A DNA stretch of 64,000 nt from Rhizobiaceae bacterium (GCA_014238155.1 JABABQ010000066.1:1-64000), one strand, 5' to 3'; shown: positions 35,477 through 46,891, counted from the first letter of the stretch. Program-made: numbers and translations. Notes: generated from the sequence alone by a model not told the origin.

Positions 35477-35968
35477 ATGTCTTTGATTGCTCAAGCCGGT
35501 AAATCTCTGTTCTTGCTGGAGTTTGTCAAAGCCTTTGGACTTGGCCTGCGTTATTTCTTCGCACCAAAGGCGACGATCAACTACCCCTTTGAAAAAGGTC
35601 ATTCCTCGGCCCGGTTCCGGGGCGAACATGCTTTGCGGCGCTATCCCAATGGCGAAGAACGTTGCATCGCCTGTAAATTGTGTGAAGCGATCTGCCCGGC
35701 GCAGGCGATTACCATTGAAGCAGGCCCCCGCCGCAACGATGGCACACGCCGCACCGTGCGTTACGATATTGATATGGTGAAATGCATCTATTGCGGCTTT
35801 TGTCAGGAAGCCTGTCCGGTGGATGCTGTTGTTGAGGGACCGAATTTCGAGTTCGCTACCGAGACGCGTGAAGAATTGTATTACGACAAGGATAAACTGT
35901 TGGAAAACGGCGCTCGCTGGGAGCGCGAACTGGCGCGGAATATCGCAATCGACGCACCCTACAGATAA
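35477..35968 (+). CDS. nuoI: NADH-quinone oxidoreductase subunit I
   Basis: 163 residues from ATG 35477, 2 bp after nuoH; the frame is open into nuoH. Ferredoxin-like subunit with clusters N6a and N6b: '[12 protein letters not shown]' (63-74) and '[12 protein letters not shown]' (103-114). The N-terminal amphipathic helix lies on the membrane. Confidence 0.97.
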   Translation: MSLIAQAGKSLFLLEFVKAFGLGLRYFFAPKATINYPFEKGHSSARFRGEHALRRYPNGEERCIACKLCEAICPAQAITIEAGPRRNDGTRRTVRYDIDMVKCIYCGFCQEACPVDAVVEGPNFEFATETREELYYDKDKLLENGARWERELARNIAIDAPYR

Positions 35969-36158
35969 GGGCGTCGAATAAGCTTTGAATGTCCTCGCTA
36001 CCCCATGGACGGGCGGCGGGGGAAGCGCTAAGAGGGCGCAGTATCGCGGGCGGAACCGGTATCGGGGTCGTCAGATGGGTTTGTCGCAAGGCAAGCAATA
36101 ATAAGGGGAATTGGCGTTCAGCGCCGGCTCTCCAACAGATAGGGAAGAGCATAACGCC

Positions 36159-36773
36159 ATGAGCGTCATTGCCCTGTTTTTTTATTTGTTCGCGACCGTT
36201 ACGGTGGCGTCCGCATTCATGGTGATTGCTGCGCGCAATCCGGTTCATTCCGTGTTGTTTCTGATTTTGGCATTTTTCAATGCTTCGGGCCTGTTCATGC
36301 TGATGGGTGCGGAATTTCTGGCCCTCATCCTGATCGTCGTTTACGTCGGTGCGGTCGCCGTTTTGTTCCTGTTTGTGGTCATGATGCTGGATGTTGATTT
36401 TGCCGAGTTGCGCGAAGGCTTCCTGCAATATCTGCCAATTGGCGGCATTATTTCTGCAATTTTAGCGATTGAACTGATCCTGGTTCTCGGGTCTTATTCA
36501 CTCGATGCAGAGACCGCGCGCGTTGCGGTTCAACCGATCCCGGACATGGCTGAAACGTCGAATATCAAGGCGTTGGGTGATCTTCTATATACAAGATATA
36601 TTTTCTTCTTCCAGCTTGCGGGCATGGTGCTGTTGGTGGCGATGATTGGTGCGATTGTGCTGACATTGAGCCATCGCACCGATGTTAAACGCCAGGATAT
36701 TGCAACCCAGGTTGCGCGTGATCCCGATGACGCGGTCACGCTTCGCGGCGTCAAATCTGGTGAGGGGATTTAG
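36159..36773 (+). CDS. nuoJ: NADH-quinone oxidoreductase subunit J
   Basis: 204 residues from ATG 36159. Five transmembrane helices, with the conserved '[30 protein letters not shown]' segment whose pi-bulge helix takes part in coupling. The C-terminus extends ~40 residues past the last helix. A 190-bp gap after nuoI holds no gene. Confidence 0.95.
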   Translation: MSVIALFFYLFATVTVASAFMVIAARNPVHSVLFLILAFFNASGLFMLMGAEFLALILIVVYVGAVAVLFLFVVMMLDVDFAELREGFLQYLPIGGIISAILAIELILVLGSYSLDAETARVAVQPIPDMAETSNIKALGDLLYTRYIFFFQLAGMVLLVAMIGAIVLTLSHRTDVKRQDIATQVARDPDDAVTLRGVKSGEGI

Positions 36774-36775
36774 TC

Positions 36776-37084
36776 ATGGAAATCGGACTCAGTCATTATC
36801 TCACCGTTGGCGCCATCCTGTTCACGTTGGGCGTTTTTGGTATTTTCATAAACCGCAAAAATGTCATCGTGATCCTGATGTCGGTTGAACTCATCCTGCT
36901 CGCCGTCAACATCAACTTCCTGGCTTTCAGTCAGGCAAATGGAGACTTGATGGGGCAAATTTTTGCGCTGTTTGTTCTCACCGTTGCAGCTGCTGAAGCG
37001 GCTATTGGACTTGCAATACTCGTTGTTTTCTTCCGCAATCGTGGCTCGATCGCGGTTGAAGATGTCAATGTGATGAAAGGGTAA
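36776..37084 (+). CDS. nuoK: NADH-quinone oxidoreductase subunit K
   Basis: 102 residues, three transmembrane helices, with the two conserved membrane Glu residues ('[15 protein letters not shown]' and '[14 protein letters not shown]') used in proton transfer. Two bases after nuoJ. Confidence 0.96.
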   Translation: MEIGLSHYLTVGAILFTLGVFGIFINRKNVIVILMSVELILLAVNINFLAFSQANGDLMGQIFALFVLTVAAAEAAIGLAILVVFFRNRGSIAVEDVNVMKG

Positions 37085-37108
37085 GGCGCAACAGCGCGAA
37101 TAGATATC

Positions 37109-39121
37109 ATGCTTCATCTCATCGTCTTCCTTCCGCTTTTGGGCTTTTTGATAGCCGGACTTTTTGGCAAGCAAATTGGCGACAAGGCATCCGAGTATGT
37201 CACCTCCGGTTTTCTGGTAATCGCGGCGCTGCTCAGCTGGATCAATTTTTTTGGTTTCTGGCTCGGCGGGGCTGAGCCTTTCACCGTCCAGGTGTTCAAC
37301 TGGATGACCATTGGCAATTTTGCCGTGGACTGGGCATTTCGCGTAGATACTCTGACTGCCGTCATGTTGATCGTGGTCAACACGGTCTCTTCGCTGGTGC
37401 ACATATATTCCATTGGCTATATGAGCCATGACCCGCATCGGCCGCGGTTCTTCGCTTATCTGTCACTTTTCACTTTTGCCATGTTGATGCTGGTGACTTC
37501 TGACAACCTGATTCAGATGTTCTTCGGGTGGGAAGGCGTTGGATTGGCGTCGTATCTGTTGATCGGGTTTTGGTTTAAAAAACCATCCGCCAATGCCGCC
37601 GCAATCAAAGCCTTTGTCGTCAACCGGGTAGGAGATTTCGGTTTCGCGCTCGGAATATGCGGCGTATTCGTGATGTTTGACAGCGTCAATCTGGATGTAA
37701 TTTTTGCAAATGCTGCTTCCTTTGCCGCCGACAGCAGCGAAGCGCAGTCTCGCATTGTGTTGACATTTCTCGGCTATGATCTGGCCCGCGACAGCGCTCT
37801 GACAATTATCTGTCTGCTGTTATTCATGGGTGCAATGGGCAAGTCAGCCCAATTTTTGCTGCACACTTGGCTGCCCGATGCGATGGAAGGTCCAACGCCA
37901 GTGTCGGCGCTGATCCACGCTGCTACAATGGTGACGGCTGGGGTCTTTCTTGTGGCTCGCATGTCACCGATATTTGAATTGTCCCAGACCGCCCTCACCG
38001 TTGTCACCTTGTTCGGCGCAACCACGGCTTTCTTTGCGGCAACCGTCGGTCTGGTGCAGAATGACATAAAGCGGGTGATTGCTTATTCGACCTGTTCTCA
38101 ACTCGGTTACATGTTCGCTGCTTTGGGCGTTGGGGCCTATGGCGCAGGCATCTTCCATCTGTTTACCCATGCCTTCTTTAAGGCTTTGCTGTTCCTGGGA
38201 GCTGGCGCGGTTATCCATGCGGTTTCAAACGAACAGGATATGCGCAAGATGGGCGGTCTGCGCACCCATATCCCCCGCACTTACTGGATGATGATCATTG
38301 GAACTGTGGCGCTGACCGGTCTGGGCATTCCCGGAACAATTATTGGCACTGCGGGTTTCTTCTCAAAAGATGCAATCATTGAAAGCCTTTATGTTGGCCA
38401 GAACGCATTTGCGGGTTACGCCTTCTGGATGACGGTGATTGCGGCTCTGTTCACCAGCTTTTATTCCTGGCGCCTCATCTTCATGACATTCCACGGCAAG
38501 CCGCGTGCTTCTGCCGATGTCATGAGTCATGTGCATGAAAGCCCCAACGTCATGTTGGTGCCGCTTTACGTTCTTGCTGCTGGTGCGTTGCTGGCTGGAA
38601 TAATCTTTTACACTCAATTCATTGGCTCGCACCACGAACCCGGCCACCTTGATCCGCACTACATCGACTTCTGGAGAAATGCGCTTTTCCTCGGGGCAGA
38701 CAACAAGATTTTGGAAAACTTTCACCATGTGCCACTGCTGGTGAAATGGGCGCCGTTTATCATGATGGCGCTTGGCTTCGCCACCGCCTGGTGGTTCTAC
38801 ATCAAGTCACCCAGCATGCCGGTTGAACTGGCACGTCAGCATCCCGGACTGTACAAGTTTCTGCTGAACAAATGGTATTTCGACGAGATCTATGACTTCC
38901 TGTTCGTCCGGCCCGCCATGCGTATCGGCCATTTCCTGTGGAAGAAGGGCGATGGTCGAGTGATTGATGGACTGGGTCCCGACGGAATTTCGGCCAGGGT
39001 GCTGGATGTCACCCGTGGCGTGGTCAAGCTGCAATCCGGCTATCTCTATCATTATGCCTTTGCAATGCTGATCGGGGCCGCGCTGTTGATCACCTATATG
39101 TTGTTCCCGGGAGCTCGATAG
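37109..39121 (+). CDS. nuoL: NADH-quinone oxidoreductase subunit L
   Basis: 670 residues. Largest antiporter-like proton-pumping subunit; ~16 helices including the long lateral helix near the C-terminus. Landmarks: '[19 protein letters not shown]' (conserved Glu), '[27 protein letters not shown]' (Lys/His channel) and '[20 protein letters not shown]'. Confidence 0.97.
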   Translation: MLHLIVFLPLLGFLIAGLFGKQIGDKASEYVTSGFLVIAALLSWINFFGFWLGGAEPFTVQVFNWMTIGNFAVDWAFRVDTLTAVMLIVVNTVSSLVHIYSIGYMSHDPHRPRFFAYLSLFTFAMLMLVTSDNLIQMFFGWEGVGLASYLLIGFWFKKPSANAAAIKAFVVNRVGDFGFALGICGVFVMFDSVNLDVIFANAASFAADSSEAQSRIVLTFLGYDLARDSALTIICLLLFMGAMGKSAQFLLHTWLPDAMEGPTPVSALIHAATMVTAGVFLVARMSPIFELSQTALTVVTLFGATTAFFAATVGLVQNDIKRVIAYSTCSQLGYMFAALGVGAYGAGIFHLFTHAFFKALLFLGAGAVIHAVSNEQDMRKMGGLRTHIPRTYWMMIIGTVALTGLGIPGTIIGTAGFFSKDAIIESLYVGQNAFAGYAFWMTVIAALFTSFYSWRLIFMTFHGKPRASADVMSHVHESPNVMLVPLYVLAAGALLAGIIFYTQFIGSHHEPGHLDPHYIDFWRNALFLGADNKILENFHHVPLLVKWAPFIMMALGFATAWWFYIKSPSMPVELARQHPGLYKFLLNKWYFDEIYDFLFVRPAMRIGHFLWKKGDGRVIDGLGPDGISARVLDVTRGVVKLQSGYLYHYAFAMLIGAALLITYMLFPGAR

Positions 39122-39123
39122 TC

Positions 39124-40641
39124 GTGACCGATCTACCCATCCTGTCGATTGTAACGTTTCTGCCGCTGGTCGGTGCGCTGATTACCTTCCTTGTTTGGGA
39201 GGACAGCGAAGTCGCGCGGCGCAATGTGCGCTATGTCGCCCTGTTTACAACCATTGTGACGTTTCTGGTGTCGTTGAGCATCTGGTTCAATTTCGACAAT
39301 TCGCGCTCGGATTTTCAATTGGTTGAAAAACTGGGATGGATTGAACAGGGCGGTATATCCTATCATCTGGGAGTGGACGGCATTTCGATGCTGTTCGTCA
39401 TCCTGACCACCTTTTTGATGCCATTTTGCATATTGGCGAGCTGGGAAAGTGTCGAAAAGCGCATTCGCGAATATATGATCGCTTTCCTGATCCTGGAAAC
39501 GTTGATGATCGGCGTATTCTGTTCGCTGGATATTGTTCTGTTCTATGTCTTCTTCGAAGCCGGTCTGATCCCGATGTTCCTGATCATTGGTGTGTGGGGC
39601 GGGGCTCGCCGGGTTTATGCGAGCTTTAAATTTTTCCTCTACACGCTGCTCGGTTCGGTGCTGATGCTGCTGGCTATCATGGCGATGTACTGGCAAGCGG
39701 GCACAACCGACATTCCTGCTTTGTTGGCCTATAATTTTCCCGCCAGCATGCAGACCTGGTTGTGGATTGCCTTTTTCGCATCATTTGCGGTGAAAATGCC
39801 GATGTGGCCGGTGCATACCTGGCTGCCAGACGCCCATGTTGAAGCGCCGACTGCCGGGTCGGTTATTCTGGCTGCGATCCTTTTGAAAATGGGCGGTTAC
39901 GGCTTCCTGCGTTTCTCGTTGCCGATGTTTCCGTTGGCCAGTGCCGACATGCAGAATTTTGTTTTCGTCCTGTCGCTGATTGCCATCATTTACACGTCCC
40001 TGGTGGCGCTGATGCAGGAAGACATCAAAAAACTGATCGCCTATTCATCTGTTGCGCATATGGGCTATGTGACGATGGGAATATTCACCGCCAATGTCCA
40101 CGGTATCCAGGGCGGTATCTTCCAGATGCTGGCGCATGGTCTGGTATCCGGCGCGCTCTTTCTCTGCGTTGGCGTTGTCTATGACCGCATGCATACGCGT
40201 GAAATTGCGGCCTATGGCGGATTGGTCAACAACATGCCGAAATACGCTGTGGCATTCCTGATCTTTACGATGGCTAATGTTGGCTTGCCGGGTACCGCTG
40301 GCTTTGTTGGCGAATTCCTGACCTTGCTGGGTGCATTCCAGGCCAATACCTGGGTCGCCTTCTTCGCGACGACAGGTGTAATCCTTTCAGCTGGCTATGC
40401 GCTGTGGCTGTATCGGCGGGTCGTCTTCGGTACGCTGGACAAGGAAGCTCTCAAATCGATGCTCGATCTGAGCGCGCGTGAAAAATGGATCCTTTATCCT
40501 TTGATCGTGCTGGTGATCTATTTCGGCGTGAATCCGGGACCTGTGTTCGATGTTACGCAGGCATCTGTAGACAATTTAATCAATAATTATCAGGCGGCCA
40601 TTGACGGTGCCGTGCAAGCCGCTTCAGCGGCAAACAATTAG
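39124..40641 (+). CDS. nuoM: NADH-quinone oxidoreductase subunit M
   Basis: 505 residues, GTG start two bases after nuoL. Second antiporter-like subunit, 14 helices. Landmarks: '[20 protein letters not shown]' (conserved Glu), '[33 protein letters not shown]' and '[15 protein letters not shown]'. Confidence 0.97.
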   Translation: MTDLPILSIVTFLPLVGALITFLVWEDSEVARRNVRYVALFTTIVTFLVSLSIWFNFDNSRSDFQLVEKLGWIEQGGISYHLGVDGISMLFVILTTFLMPFCILASWESVEKRIREYMIAFLILETLMIGVFCSLDIVLFYVFFEAGLIPMFLIIGVWGGARRVYASFKFFLYTLLGSVLMLLAIMAMYWQAGTTDIPALLAYNFPASMQTWLWIAFFASFAVKMPMWPVHTWLPDAHVEAPTAGSVILAAILLKMGGYGFLRFSLPMFPLASADMQNFVFVLSLIAIIYTSLVALMQEDIKKLIAYSSVAHMGYVTMGIFTANVHGIQGGIFQMLAHGLVSGALFLCVGVVYDRMHTREIAAYGGLVNNMPKYAVAFLIFTMANVGLPGTAGFVGEFLTLLGAFQANTWVAFFATTGVILSAGYALWLYRRVVFGTLDKEALKSMLDLSAREKWILYPLIVLVIYFGVNPGPVFDVTQASVDNLINNYQAAIDGAVQAASAANN

Positions 40642-40653
40642 GGGCGGCGAAAA

Positions 40654-42093
40654 ATGGAACTTGCCATGGATATCCCCAATCTGGCTCTGGCGACGCCAGA
40701 ATTGCTGCTCGGTGTCGGCGCCATGGTTGTGTTGATGGTCGGTGTCTTTATCGGCGATAAATCGACACGCATTGTCACCGGCCTTTCCGTTGCATTGATC
40801 GTTCTTGCGGGCATCTGGCTGATCTGGTTCCCGGCTACGGGTGAAGCCTTTCACGGCGCATTCGTGATGGATCCATTTGCCCGGTTGATGAAAATTCTGG
40901 TGCTGATCGGTTCTGGTGTTGCGATTGCCATGTCGGTTGGATTCGCCCGTCTTGAGAATTTTGACCGATTTGAATATCCCATTCTGGTGGTATTGGCGAC
41001 CCTTGGCATGCTGCTGATGGTATCGGCAAACGACTTGATTTCATTATATCTGGGTCTGGAATTGCAGGCATTGTCGCTTTACGTGGTTGCTGCGATCAAT
41101 CGGGATTCTCTGCGTTCAACGGAAGCCGGATTGAAATATTTCGTGCTGGGAGCTTTGTCTTCTGGAATGCTGCTGTATGGAGCGTCGATGGTTTATGGCT
41201 TTACCGGCCATACCGGATTTGACGGAATTGCAGCAGCCATGGCTGGCGATCGTTCACTTGGTCTTGTCTTCGGCATTGTCTTTGTGCTGGCAGGTATCGC
41301 GTTCAAGATTTCGGCCGTGCCGTTCCATATGTGGACGCCTGATGTATATGAGGGTGCACCAACGCCGGTGACGGCCTTTTTTGCTGCAGCACCAAAGATA
41401 GCCGCCATGGCGATGTTGATACGGGTTGTTCAGGGAGCGTTTGAGCCGGCTTCTGCCGACTGGCGCCAAATCATCACCTTCCTGTCAATCGCCTCCATGG
41501 TGCTTGGCGCGTTTGCCGCTATCGGTCAAACCAATATCAAACGGCTGATGGCCTATTCATCCATCGGCCATATGGGTTTTGCGCTTGTGGGACTTGCTGC
41601 AGGCTCAGAAGAGGGTGTGTCCGGTGTTGTTCTTTACATGATCATTTACATGGCGATGACGCTTGGCACTTTTGCCTGCATTCTGGCGATGCGCCGAACC
41701 GATGGCATGGTCGAGAATATTTCCGACCTGGCTGGTTTGTCACGGACAAATCCTATGATGGCGCTGGTGCTGACGGCCTTCATGTTTTCGCTGGCTGGCA
41801 TTCCACCATTGGCGGGTTTTTGGGCAAAATACTTTGTTTTCCTCGCAGCCATTCAGGCCGAACTGTATATTTTATCGGTGATTGGTGTGATCGCCAGTGT
41901 GGTCGGTGCGTTTTATTATCTGCGGATTGTCAAACTGATGTGGTTTGATGAGCCTGAACAGGGGTTTGTCGGAATGGCATCTGAGCTGAAAATAATACTC
42001 GCCGTTACCAGCGTATTCACTGTATTTTATGTTGTGATTGCTGGACCCATGTCGAGCATTGCGACGGCCGCCGCCCGCACTTTTTTTAGCTAA
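40654..42093 (+). CDS. nuoN: NADH-quinone oxidoreductase subunit N
   Basis: 479 residues; a second in-frame ATG at 40666 is also possible. Third antiporter-like subunit. Landmarks: '[19 protein letters not shown]' (conserved Glu), '[31 protein letters not shown]' and '[16 protein letters not shown]'. Last subunit gene of the locus; birA starts 17 bp later, probably in the same transcript. Confidence 0.97.
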   Translation: MELAMDIPNLALATPELLLGVGAMVVLMVGVFIGDKSTRIVTGLSVALIVLAGIWLIWFPATGEAFHGAFVMDPFARLMKILVLIGSGVAIAMSVGFARLENFDRFEYPILVVLATLGMLLMVSANDLISLYLGLELQALSLYVVAAINRDSLRSTEAGLKYFVLGALSSGMLLYGASMVYGFTGHTGFDGIAAAMAGDRSLGLVFGIVFVLAGIAFKISAVPFHMWTPDVYEGAPTPVTAFFAAAPKIAAMAMLIRVVQGAFEPASADWRQIITFLSIASMVLGAFAAIGQTNIKRLMAYSSIGHMGFALVGLAAGSEEGVSGVVLYMIIYMAMTLGTFACILAMRRTDGMVENISDLAGLSRTNPMMALVLTAFMFSLAGIPPLAGFWAKYFVFLAAIQAELYILSVIGVIASVVGAFYYLRIVKLMWFDEPEQGFVGMASELKIILAVTSVFTVFYVVIAGPMSSIATAAARTFFS

Positions 42094-42110
42094 CGCACGG
42101 TCAGGAATAA

Positions 42111-42890
42111 ATGGGCTCTAATCCCAACCCATTGATTTCGTCGATTGAGGGGCTGCTGGGCTGGCGTCATTTGGCGCTGGCAGAAGTAGACTCAACAAAT
42201 GGACAGGCGATGAAACTGGCCAGTTCGGGAGATCCCGGGCGGCTTTGGATCACCGCGGACAGTCAATCCGCCGGACGGGCTCGACGCGGCCGCTGGTGGG
42301 ACTCCAAACCGGGCAATCTATACGCCTCTTTGTTGTTGATCGACCCGGCAAACGAAGATGAAATTGCAACTCTTCCTTTGGTCGTTTCACTAGCGCTTTA
42401 TGAGGCGATAATTGCGGCAGTTCCCGAATTGGCGGAGCGGCTGAAAATCAAATGGCCCAACGACTTGTTGCTGGACAGAAAGAAACTATCGGGGATTCTG
42501 CTGGAAGCACAATTCGATGAATTCGGGCGTACGGCTTTGGTGATTGGATGTGGTGTCAATTGTCGTCATTTTCCAGACGACCCCATGTATCCTGCCACAT
42601 CGCTTGCTGCAACGGGTTTTGATCTGACTCCGCAGGACTTGTTCCCGTATCTTGCAGTTTCCATGGCGCAACAGTTGAGAGTTTGGGCTCAAGGCAGGGG
42701 TTTTTCAATAATACGTCGCGACTGGCTGGATCGGTGTCAGGGGTTGGGACGAGACATCGTGGCACGATTTCCGGACCACGAACTTGCCGGAAAGTTCGTT
42801 GATCTTGACGTCGATGGAAGGCTTATGCTCTGCGACAAAATTGGGCAAATGCATAAAATTTCCGCCGCTGATATATTCTTTGGAAATTAG
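42111..42890 (+). CDS. birA: Biotin--[acetyl-CoA-carboxylase] ligase
   Basis: 259 residues. Activates biotin with ATP and attaches it to carboxylase carrier proteins. The catalytic domain is clear: 'DSTNGQAMKLA', 'SQSAGRARRGRWWDSKPGNLYASLLL' (the GRGRR-type biotinyl-AMP loop appears as GRARRGR), 'KIKWPNDLLLDRKKLSGILLEA' and 'GCGVNC'. There is no N-terminal DNA-binding domain, so it is a class I ligase that cannot act as the bio repressor. nuoN-birA-rnj is a familiar alphaproteobacterial order. Confidence 0.93.
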   Translation: MGSNPNPLISSIEGLLGWRHLALAEVDSTNGQAMKLASSGDPGRLWITADSQSAGRARRGRWWDSKPGNLYASLLLIDPANEDEIATLPLVVSLALYEAIIAAVPELAERLKIKWPNDLLLDRKKLSGILLEAQFDEFGRTALVIGCGVNCRHFPDDPMYPATSLAATGFDLTPQDLFPYLAVSMAQQLRVWAQGRGFSIIRRDWLDRCQGLGRDIVARFPDHELAGKFVDLDVDGRLMLCDKIGQMHKISAADIFFGN

Positions 42891-42913
42891 AGACAATGGG
42901 TGCATAAGGCAGC

Positions 42914-44590
42914 ATGGCAAAGCAAAAACAAAAACAAGAACTGGTCTTTCTGCCGCTTGGCGGCGTCGGCGAGATCGGTATGAATTTCGCTCTGTATGGC
43001 TATGGACCAGCCCGTGATCGACGCTGGATCATTGTAGATGTGGGCGTGACTTTTCCCGGCGACGATCTGCCGGGTGCAGATCTCGTGCTGCCCGATATCA
43101 GCTACATTGTTGAAAGGGTAGATAAACTCGACGGCATTATTATCACACATGCCCATGAAGACCATTATGGCGCTCTGGTGGCGCTGTGGCCTAAACTGCG
43201 TGCTCCTGTTTATTGCACGGCTTTCACTGCAGGCATGCTGGAAGCCAAGATTCAGGGAGAACCGGGTGTTGAAAAAATACCTGTAACGATTTTTGAAGCC
43301 AACAAGCCCTTCAAGGTCGGCGCCTTTGAGATTGAAGGCGTGCACGTAACTCATTCAATTCCTGAACCGGTGTCTTTGATGATCCGTTCGCCCCTGGGAA
43401 ATTGTATCCATACCGGCGACTGGAAGCTGGATCATGCACCGACCTTGGGTCAAAAGACCGATGAAGCGCATTTCCGTCATCTGGGCGATGAAGGGGTGCT
43501 GGCTCTGATATGCGACTCCACCAACGCCATGCGCGAGGGCGTCAGTCCCAGCGAAGAAGAGGTATCCGACAGTCTGGCCAATATTATCGAGGATGCACCG
43601 GGCCGGGTATTGGTCACGACATTCTCCTCCAATGTGGGCCGCATTCGCTCCATTGCGCTGGCTGCAGAAAAAGTCGGACGCCGGGTCATGGTTCTGGGAC
43701 GTTCAATGCTGAGGGTCTGTGAAGTATCGCGGGAACTGGGATATCTGGACGGCATTGCTCCGTTTTTGTCTGAAGATGAATTCCAGAGCGTGCCGCGGCG
43801 TGAACTGGTTGTGATTTGCACCGGCTCTCAAGGTGAATCGCGCGCTGCATTGGGCAAGATGTCTCGTGATGATCATCGCAATGCCTCTCTGGCACCGGGC
43901 GACAAGGTGATATTCTCATCCCGCTCCATCCCGGGTAATGAGCGTGAGATCATCAATATCCAAAATTCTCTGGTGGACCTGGGTGTTGATGTTGTTGTGG
44001 ATGGCGAAATGCTTGTCCACGTTTCCGGCCATCCGCGTCGAAATGAACTGAAGCAAATGTATGAGTGGACGCGGCCGACGATAGGCGTCCCGGTTCATGG
44101 GGAGGCGCAGCATTTATCTGCCCATGCTGGATTGATGGGGGAGTGTGGCATTGAAGACGTTGCGCCGATCCGCAATGGCGATATGTTGCGGCTGGCGCCT
44201 GGGGCTGCTGAAGTCATTGCTCAGGTCGATAGTGGTCGGGTGTATAAGGACGGCCGGGTGATCGGCACGGAGGATCAAACTGGCATAAAACGACGACGTA
44301 TTCTTTCCTGGGTCGGTCATATCGTCATGTCGATGGTTATCGACAAGGACGGCGATTTGCTGGCTGATCCGGATATCGTCTGTGAGGGTCTGCCACGCAT
44401 GGCAGATGAACACGATTCGTTCGAAGACGTGCTGTATGACGCCGCAGTTAGTGCATTTGAAAACATCCCCCCCAAGAAACGGCGCGATGTCGGTCGTATT
44501 GAACAGGCGGTGGAACGGGCCTTGCGCAGTGAAGCGCGGGAGTTATGGGGCAAAAAGCCAATTATCAATGTGTTCGTTCAAAAGGTTTGA
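42914..44590 (+). CDS. rnj: Ribonuclease J
   Basis: 558 residues. Metallo-beta-lactamase-fold RNase with 5'-3' exonuclease and endonuclease activity in rRNA and mRNA processing. The zinc motif HAHEDH is at 79-84, with further ligands in 'SHSIPE'-type and 'HTGDWKLD' segments; the beta-CASP region includes 'TGSQGESRAALGKM' and 'HVSGHPRRNELKQM'. The C-terminal ~100 residues form the RNase J-specific domain. 23 bp after birA. Confidence 0.94.
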   Translation: MAKQKQKQELVFLPLGGVGEIGMNFALYGYGPARDRRWIIVDVGVTFPGDDLPGADLVLPDISYIVERVDKLDGIIITHAHEDHYGALVALWPKLRAPVYCTAFTAGMLEAKIQGEPGVEKIPVTIFEANKPFKVGAFEIEGVHVTHSIPEPVSLMIRSPLGNCIHTGDWKLDHAPTLGQKTDEAHFRHLGDEGVLALICDSTNAMREGVSPSEEEVSDSLANIIEDAPGRVLVTTFSSNVGRIRSIALAAEKVGRRVMVLGRSMLRVCEVSRELGYLDGIAPFLSEDEFQSVPRRELVVICTGSQGESRAALGKMSRDDHRNASLAPGDKVIFSSRSIPGNEREIINIQNSLVDLGVDVVVDGEMLVHVSGHPRRNELKQMYEWTRPTIGVPVHGEAQHLSAHAGLMGECGIEDVAPIRNGDMLRLAPGAAEVIAQVDSGRVYKDGRVIGTEDQTGIKRRRILSWVGHIVMSMVIDKDGDLLADPDIVCEGLPRMADEHDSFEDVLYDAAVSAFENIPPKKRRDVGRIEQAVERALRSEARELWGKKPIINVFVQKV

Positions 44591-44592
44591 CC

Positions 44593-44997
44593 ATGATTGG
44601 TCGACTCAACCACGTTGCGATTGCCGTGCCGGACCTGGCCGCAGCCACCGGGCTGTATCGTGACGCGCTGGGCGCTTCGGTATCCAAACCACAACCCTTG
44701 CCGGAACACGGCGTTACGGTGGTATTTGTCGAATTGCCGAATTCGAAGGTCGAACTTCTCGAGCCTCTGGGGGAAGGGTCTCCGATCGGCAAGTTTCTGG
44801 AATCCAGTCCGGCTGGTGGCATGCACCATATTTGCTACGAAGTTGAAGACATCCTGGCTGCCCGTGATCATCTGAAAGCCGAGGGCGCACGTGTGTTAGG
44901 CGATGGACAGCCAAAAATTGGGGCTCATGGAAAACCTGTTCTGTTTCTTCACCCCAAAGACTTTGTCGGCACGCTTGTCGAACTTGAGCAGGTCTGA
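44593..44997 (+). CDS. mce: Methylmalonyl-CoA epimerase
   Basis: 134 residues from ATG 44593, 2 bp after rnj. Interconverts the (2R) and (2S) forms of methylmalonyl-CoA in propionate metabolism. Vicinal-oxygen-chelate fold with metal ligands in 'LNHVAIAVPDL' (His), 'KVELLEPLG' (Glu), 'GGMHHICYEVEDI' (His) and 'TLVELEQV' (Glu). No mutase gene is in the window. Confidence 0.92.
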   Translation: MIGRLNHVAIAVPDLAAATGLYRDALGASVSKPQPLPEHGVTVVFVELPNSKVELLEPLGEGSPIGKFLESSPAGGMHHICYEVEDILAARDHLKAEGARVLGDGQPKIGAHGKPVLFLHPKDFVGTLVELEQV

Positions 44998-45000
44998 ACC

Positions 45001-45279
45001 ATGGCGGTCGGCACAGGTATCGCAATCTATTTCATTATCTGGTGGATGGTGCTTTTTATCTCCCTGCCATTTCGAATGAAGCCGCAATTTGAAGTTGGCC
45101 CCGTGGTTGATGGCACCGAGGCGGCTGCACCCGCCAATCCGCAAATCCTAAAGCGCATGTTGTGGAACTCGCTGATCAGCGCCGTGATTTTCTTCGTCTA
45201 TTGGTTTGTTGTTTATTATCTGGGATTTGGTGTTGATTCCATTCCACAGATCATTCCGATCAAAACCTACGATTTTTAG
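45001..45279 (+). CDS. DUF1467 family membrane protein
   Basis: 92 residues. Two transmembrane helices (about 4-24 and 55-78) flank a loop containing 'LPFRMKPQFEVGPVVDGTEAAAPANPQILKRM', the DUF1467 signature. Consistently found after the epimerase gene in alphaproteobacteria; function unknown. Three bases separate it from mce. Confidence 0.85.
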   Translation: MAVGTGIAIYFIIWWMVLFISLPFRMKPQFEVGPVVDGTEAAAPANPQILKRMLWNSLISAVIFFVYWFVVYYLGFGVDSIPQIIPIKTYDF

Positions 45280-45345
45280 AGCCGATCTCCTGCTTGGAAA
45301 TTTTTAACCGCTGTGTGGTGGACTGCCATCCAGAAGGAAAATTTC

Positions 45346-46059
45346 ATGTTCGCATTTCACCTGTTGCTATCGCCTGCCGGCCAAATGAAGCGCCTCAACT
45401 ATGTCTTGTTGAGTGGATTTATCGGCGCGATGAATTTTGGCTTGCTGGTATTGGTTGGTTTGCAAAGTGGCGCAGGAATTATCGAAATTATCGAAGGCGG
45501 TCCTTTGTTCTTGTTCCGCGCCGCGCCAATACCAGCAGCCATTTGTGCTTTGGGCATGTGGGTTCAGGTCTGTTTTGTGTTCAAACGAAGCCGTGACTTC
45601 AGCGGGTCCACCCTGACCGGTTGGCTCTTCGTCCTGTTGTGGGCGGCTCCCTATATTGCACCCCATTTGATAATTGGCACCAACGAAGTGTCAGTGACCG
45701 GGATGCTGAAATTTGCCAGCGCCATTCCAGCCGCAATTGTCGGTATGATCCTGTTCTTTGCCGATTCACGAGAGAACTCATCCGTCGAACTGGCTCATGT
45801 CCGCAGCGGCGACGGCGGCGACGGTGGTGATGGTGGTGACGGCGGCGATGAGTATGACGGTAAGGGCACCGGTGGCGAAGGACTTGGAATGCTCGATGAA
45901 GCAACAGATCTGGTTGCCAGAGCTGCCGCATTACGCGCTGTCGAAGCACCACCCGTTGCACCGTTTGTCCCACCTGTGGCGATCGAAGCAGAGGCTGCGA
46001 GGCCTAGGAATCAGGGATTTGGCAGACGCAAAACCATCGTAAACTCTGGCTCGCGATAG
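45346..46059 (+). CDS. DUF805-like membrane protein with Gly-Gly-Asp repeat tail
   Basis: 237 residues from ATG 45346, preceded by AAGGAAA. Four hydrophobic segments in the first ~145 residues with 'GQMKRLNYVLLSGFIG' and 'KRSRDFSGSTLTGWLFVLL', resembling DUF805 inner-membrane proteins. The cytoplasmic tail contains a repeat of Gly-Gly-Asp (about residues 155-170, encoded by ~9-bp DNA units at 45808-45849), then a helical stretch and a Pro/Val-rich end with a basic C-terminus. Function unknown; the repeat could bind cations. Confidence 0.65.
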   Translation: MFAFHLLLSPAGQMKRLNYVLLSGFIGAMNFGLLVLVGLQSGAGIIEIIEGGPLFLFRAAPIPAAICALGMWVQVCFVFKRSRDFSGSTLTGWLFVLLWAAPYIAPHLIIGTNEVSVTGMLKFASAIPAAIVGMILFFADSRENSSVELAHVRSGDGGDGGDGGDGGDEYDGKGTGGEGLGMLDEATDLVARAAALRAVEAPPVAPFVPPVAIEAEAARPRNQGFGRRKTIVNSGSR

Positions 46060-46095
46060 CTTGCGAAACTCCCCTGTCGAGGTCTAAACAAGGCC

Positions 46096-46866
46096 ATGAC
46101 TATTCTCGTATTTGATTCTGGAATTGGCGGCCTTTCGGTGCTGCGGGAAGCCCGCGTGCTGATGCCTGAACATCGGTTTGTCTATGTGGCCGATGATGCC
46201 TCGTTTCCGATTGGTGGATGGGAAGAGGGAGCCTTGGTCGACCGATTGATTTATGTCTTTCAGGATCTGGTGGACCGGCATAAGCCGTCAATGATCATCG
46301 TTGCCTGCAATACGGCTTCGACCATCATATTGCCGCATTTGCGCAAGTGTTTTGACTTTCCGATTGTTGGCACCGTGCCAGCCATCAAACCAGCCGCTGA
46401 ACGGACGTCTTCCGGGCAGGTCTCGGTTCTTGCAACGCCGGGTACAGTGCAGCGCGATTATACCCGTTCTCTTGTGTCGGAATTTGCCCGTGACGTTAAC
46501 GTGAAACTGGTGGGAGCAGAAAATCTCGCAGTTCTGGCCGAAGAATTCATGCTGACTGGCACTGTCGACGACGATGCTGTATCTGCCGAAATTGCCGACT
46601 GTTTCACCGACCGTCTGGGCGCCCGAACCGATGTTGTCGTTTTAGCGTGCACGCATTATCCATTTCTGGCAAATGTCTTTCGTCGTCTGGCCCCATGGCC
46701 GGTGGATTGGCTTAATCCAGCGGAAGCCATTGGACGTCATGCACAAAGCCTGTTGACGCATGGTGGGCCAATCGAAAACGTTCAGGATATTGCCGAATTT
46801 ACCAAGGGTCGACCAAAGCCGGAGATGCTGCGCCTATTATCCGGATTTGGCCTTAAAGTCGTTTGA
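46096..46866 (+). CDS. murI: Glutamate racemase
   Basis: 256 residues. Makes D-glutamate for peptidoglycan. The two catalytic cysteines are Cys71 ('IVACNTAST') and Cys185 ('VLACTHYPF'); 'FDSGIGGLSVLREA' starts the fold. 'DDASFPIGGW' replaces the common 'DTARVPYG' loop, as in other alphaproteobacterial forms. Confidence 0.93.
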   Translation: MTILVFDSGIGGLSVLREARVLMPEHRFVYVADDASFPIGGWEEGALVDRLIYVFQDLVDRHKPSMIIVACNTASTIILPHLRKCFDFPIVGTVPAIKPAAERTSSGQVSVLATPGTVQRDYTRSLVSEFARDVNVKLVGAENLAVLAEEFMLTGTVDDDAVSAEIADCFTDRLGARTDVVVLACTHYPFLANVFRRLAPWPVDWLNPAEAIGRHAQSLLTHGGPIENVQDIAEFTKGRPKPEMLRLLSGFGLKVV

Positions 46867-46891
46867 CAGACCTGCCAACTTGCACTATCTG
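46863..46891 (+). promoter_or_regulatory. Predicted strong promoter of rpsD
   Basis: TTGACA (46863-46868), a 17-bp spacer, TATCTG (46886-46891). It overlaps the murI stop codon and lies ~170 bp before the rpsD ATG, predicting a long 5' leader. Confidence 0.6.
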
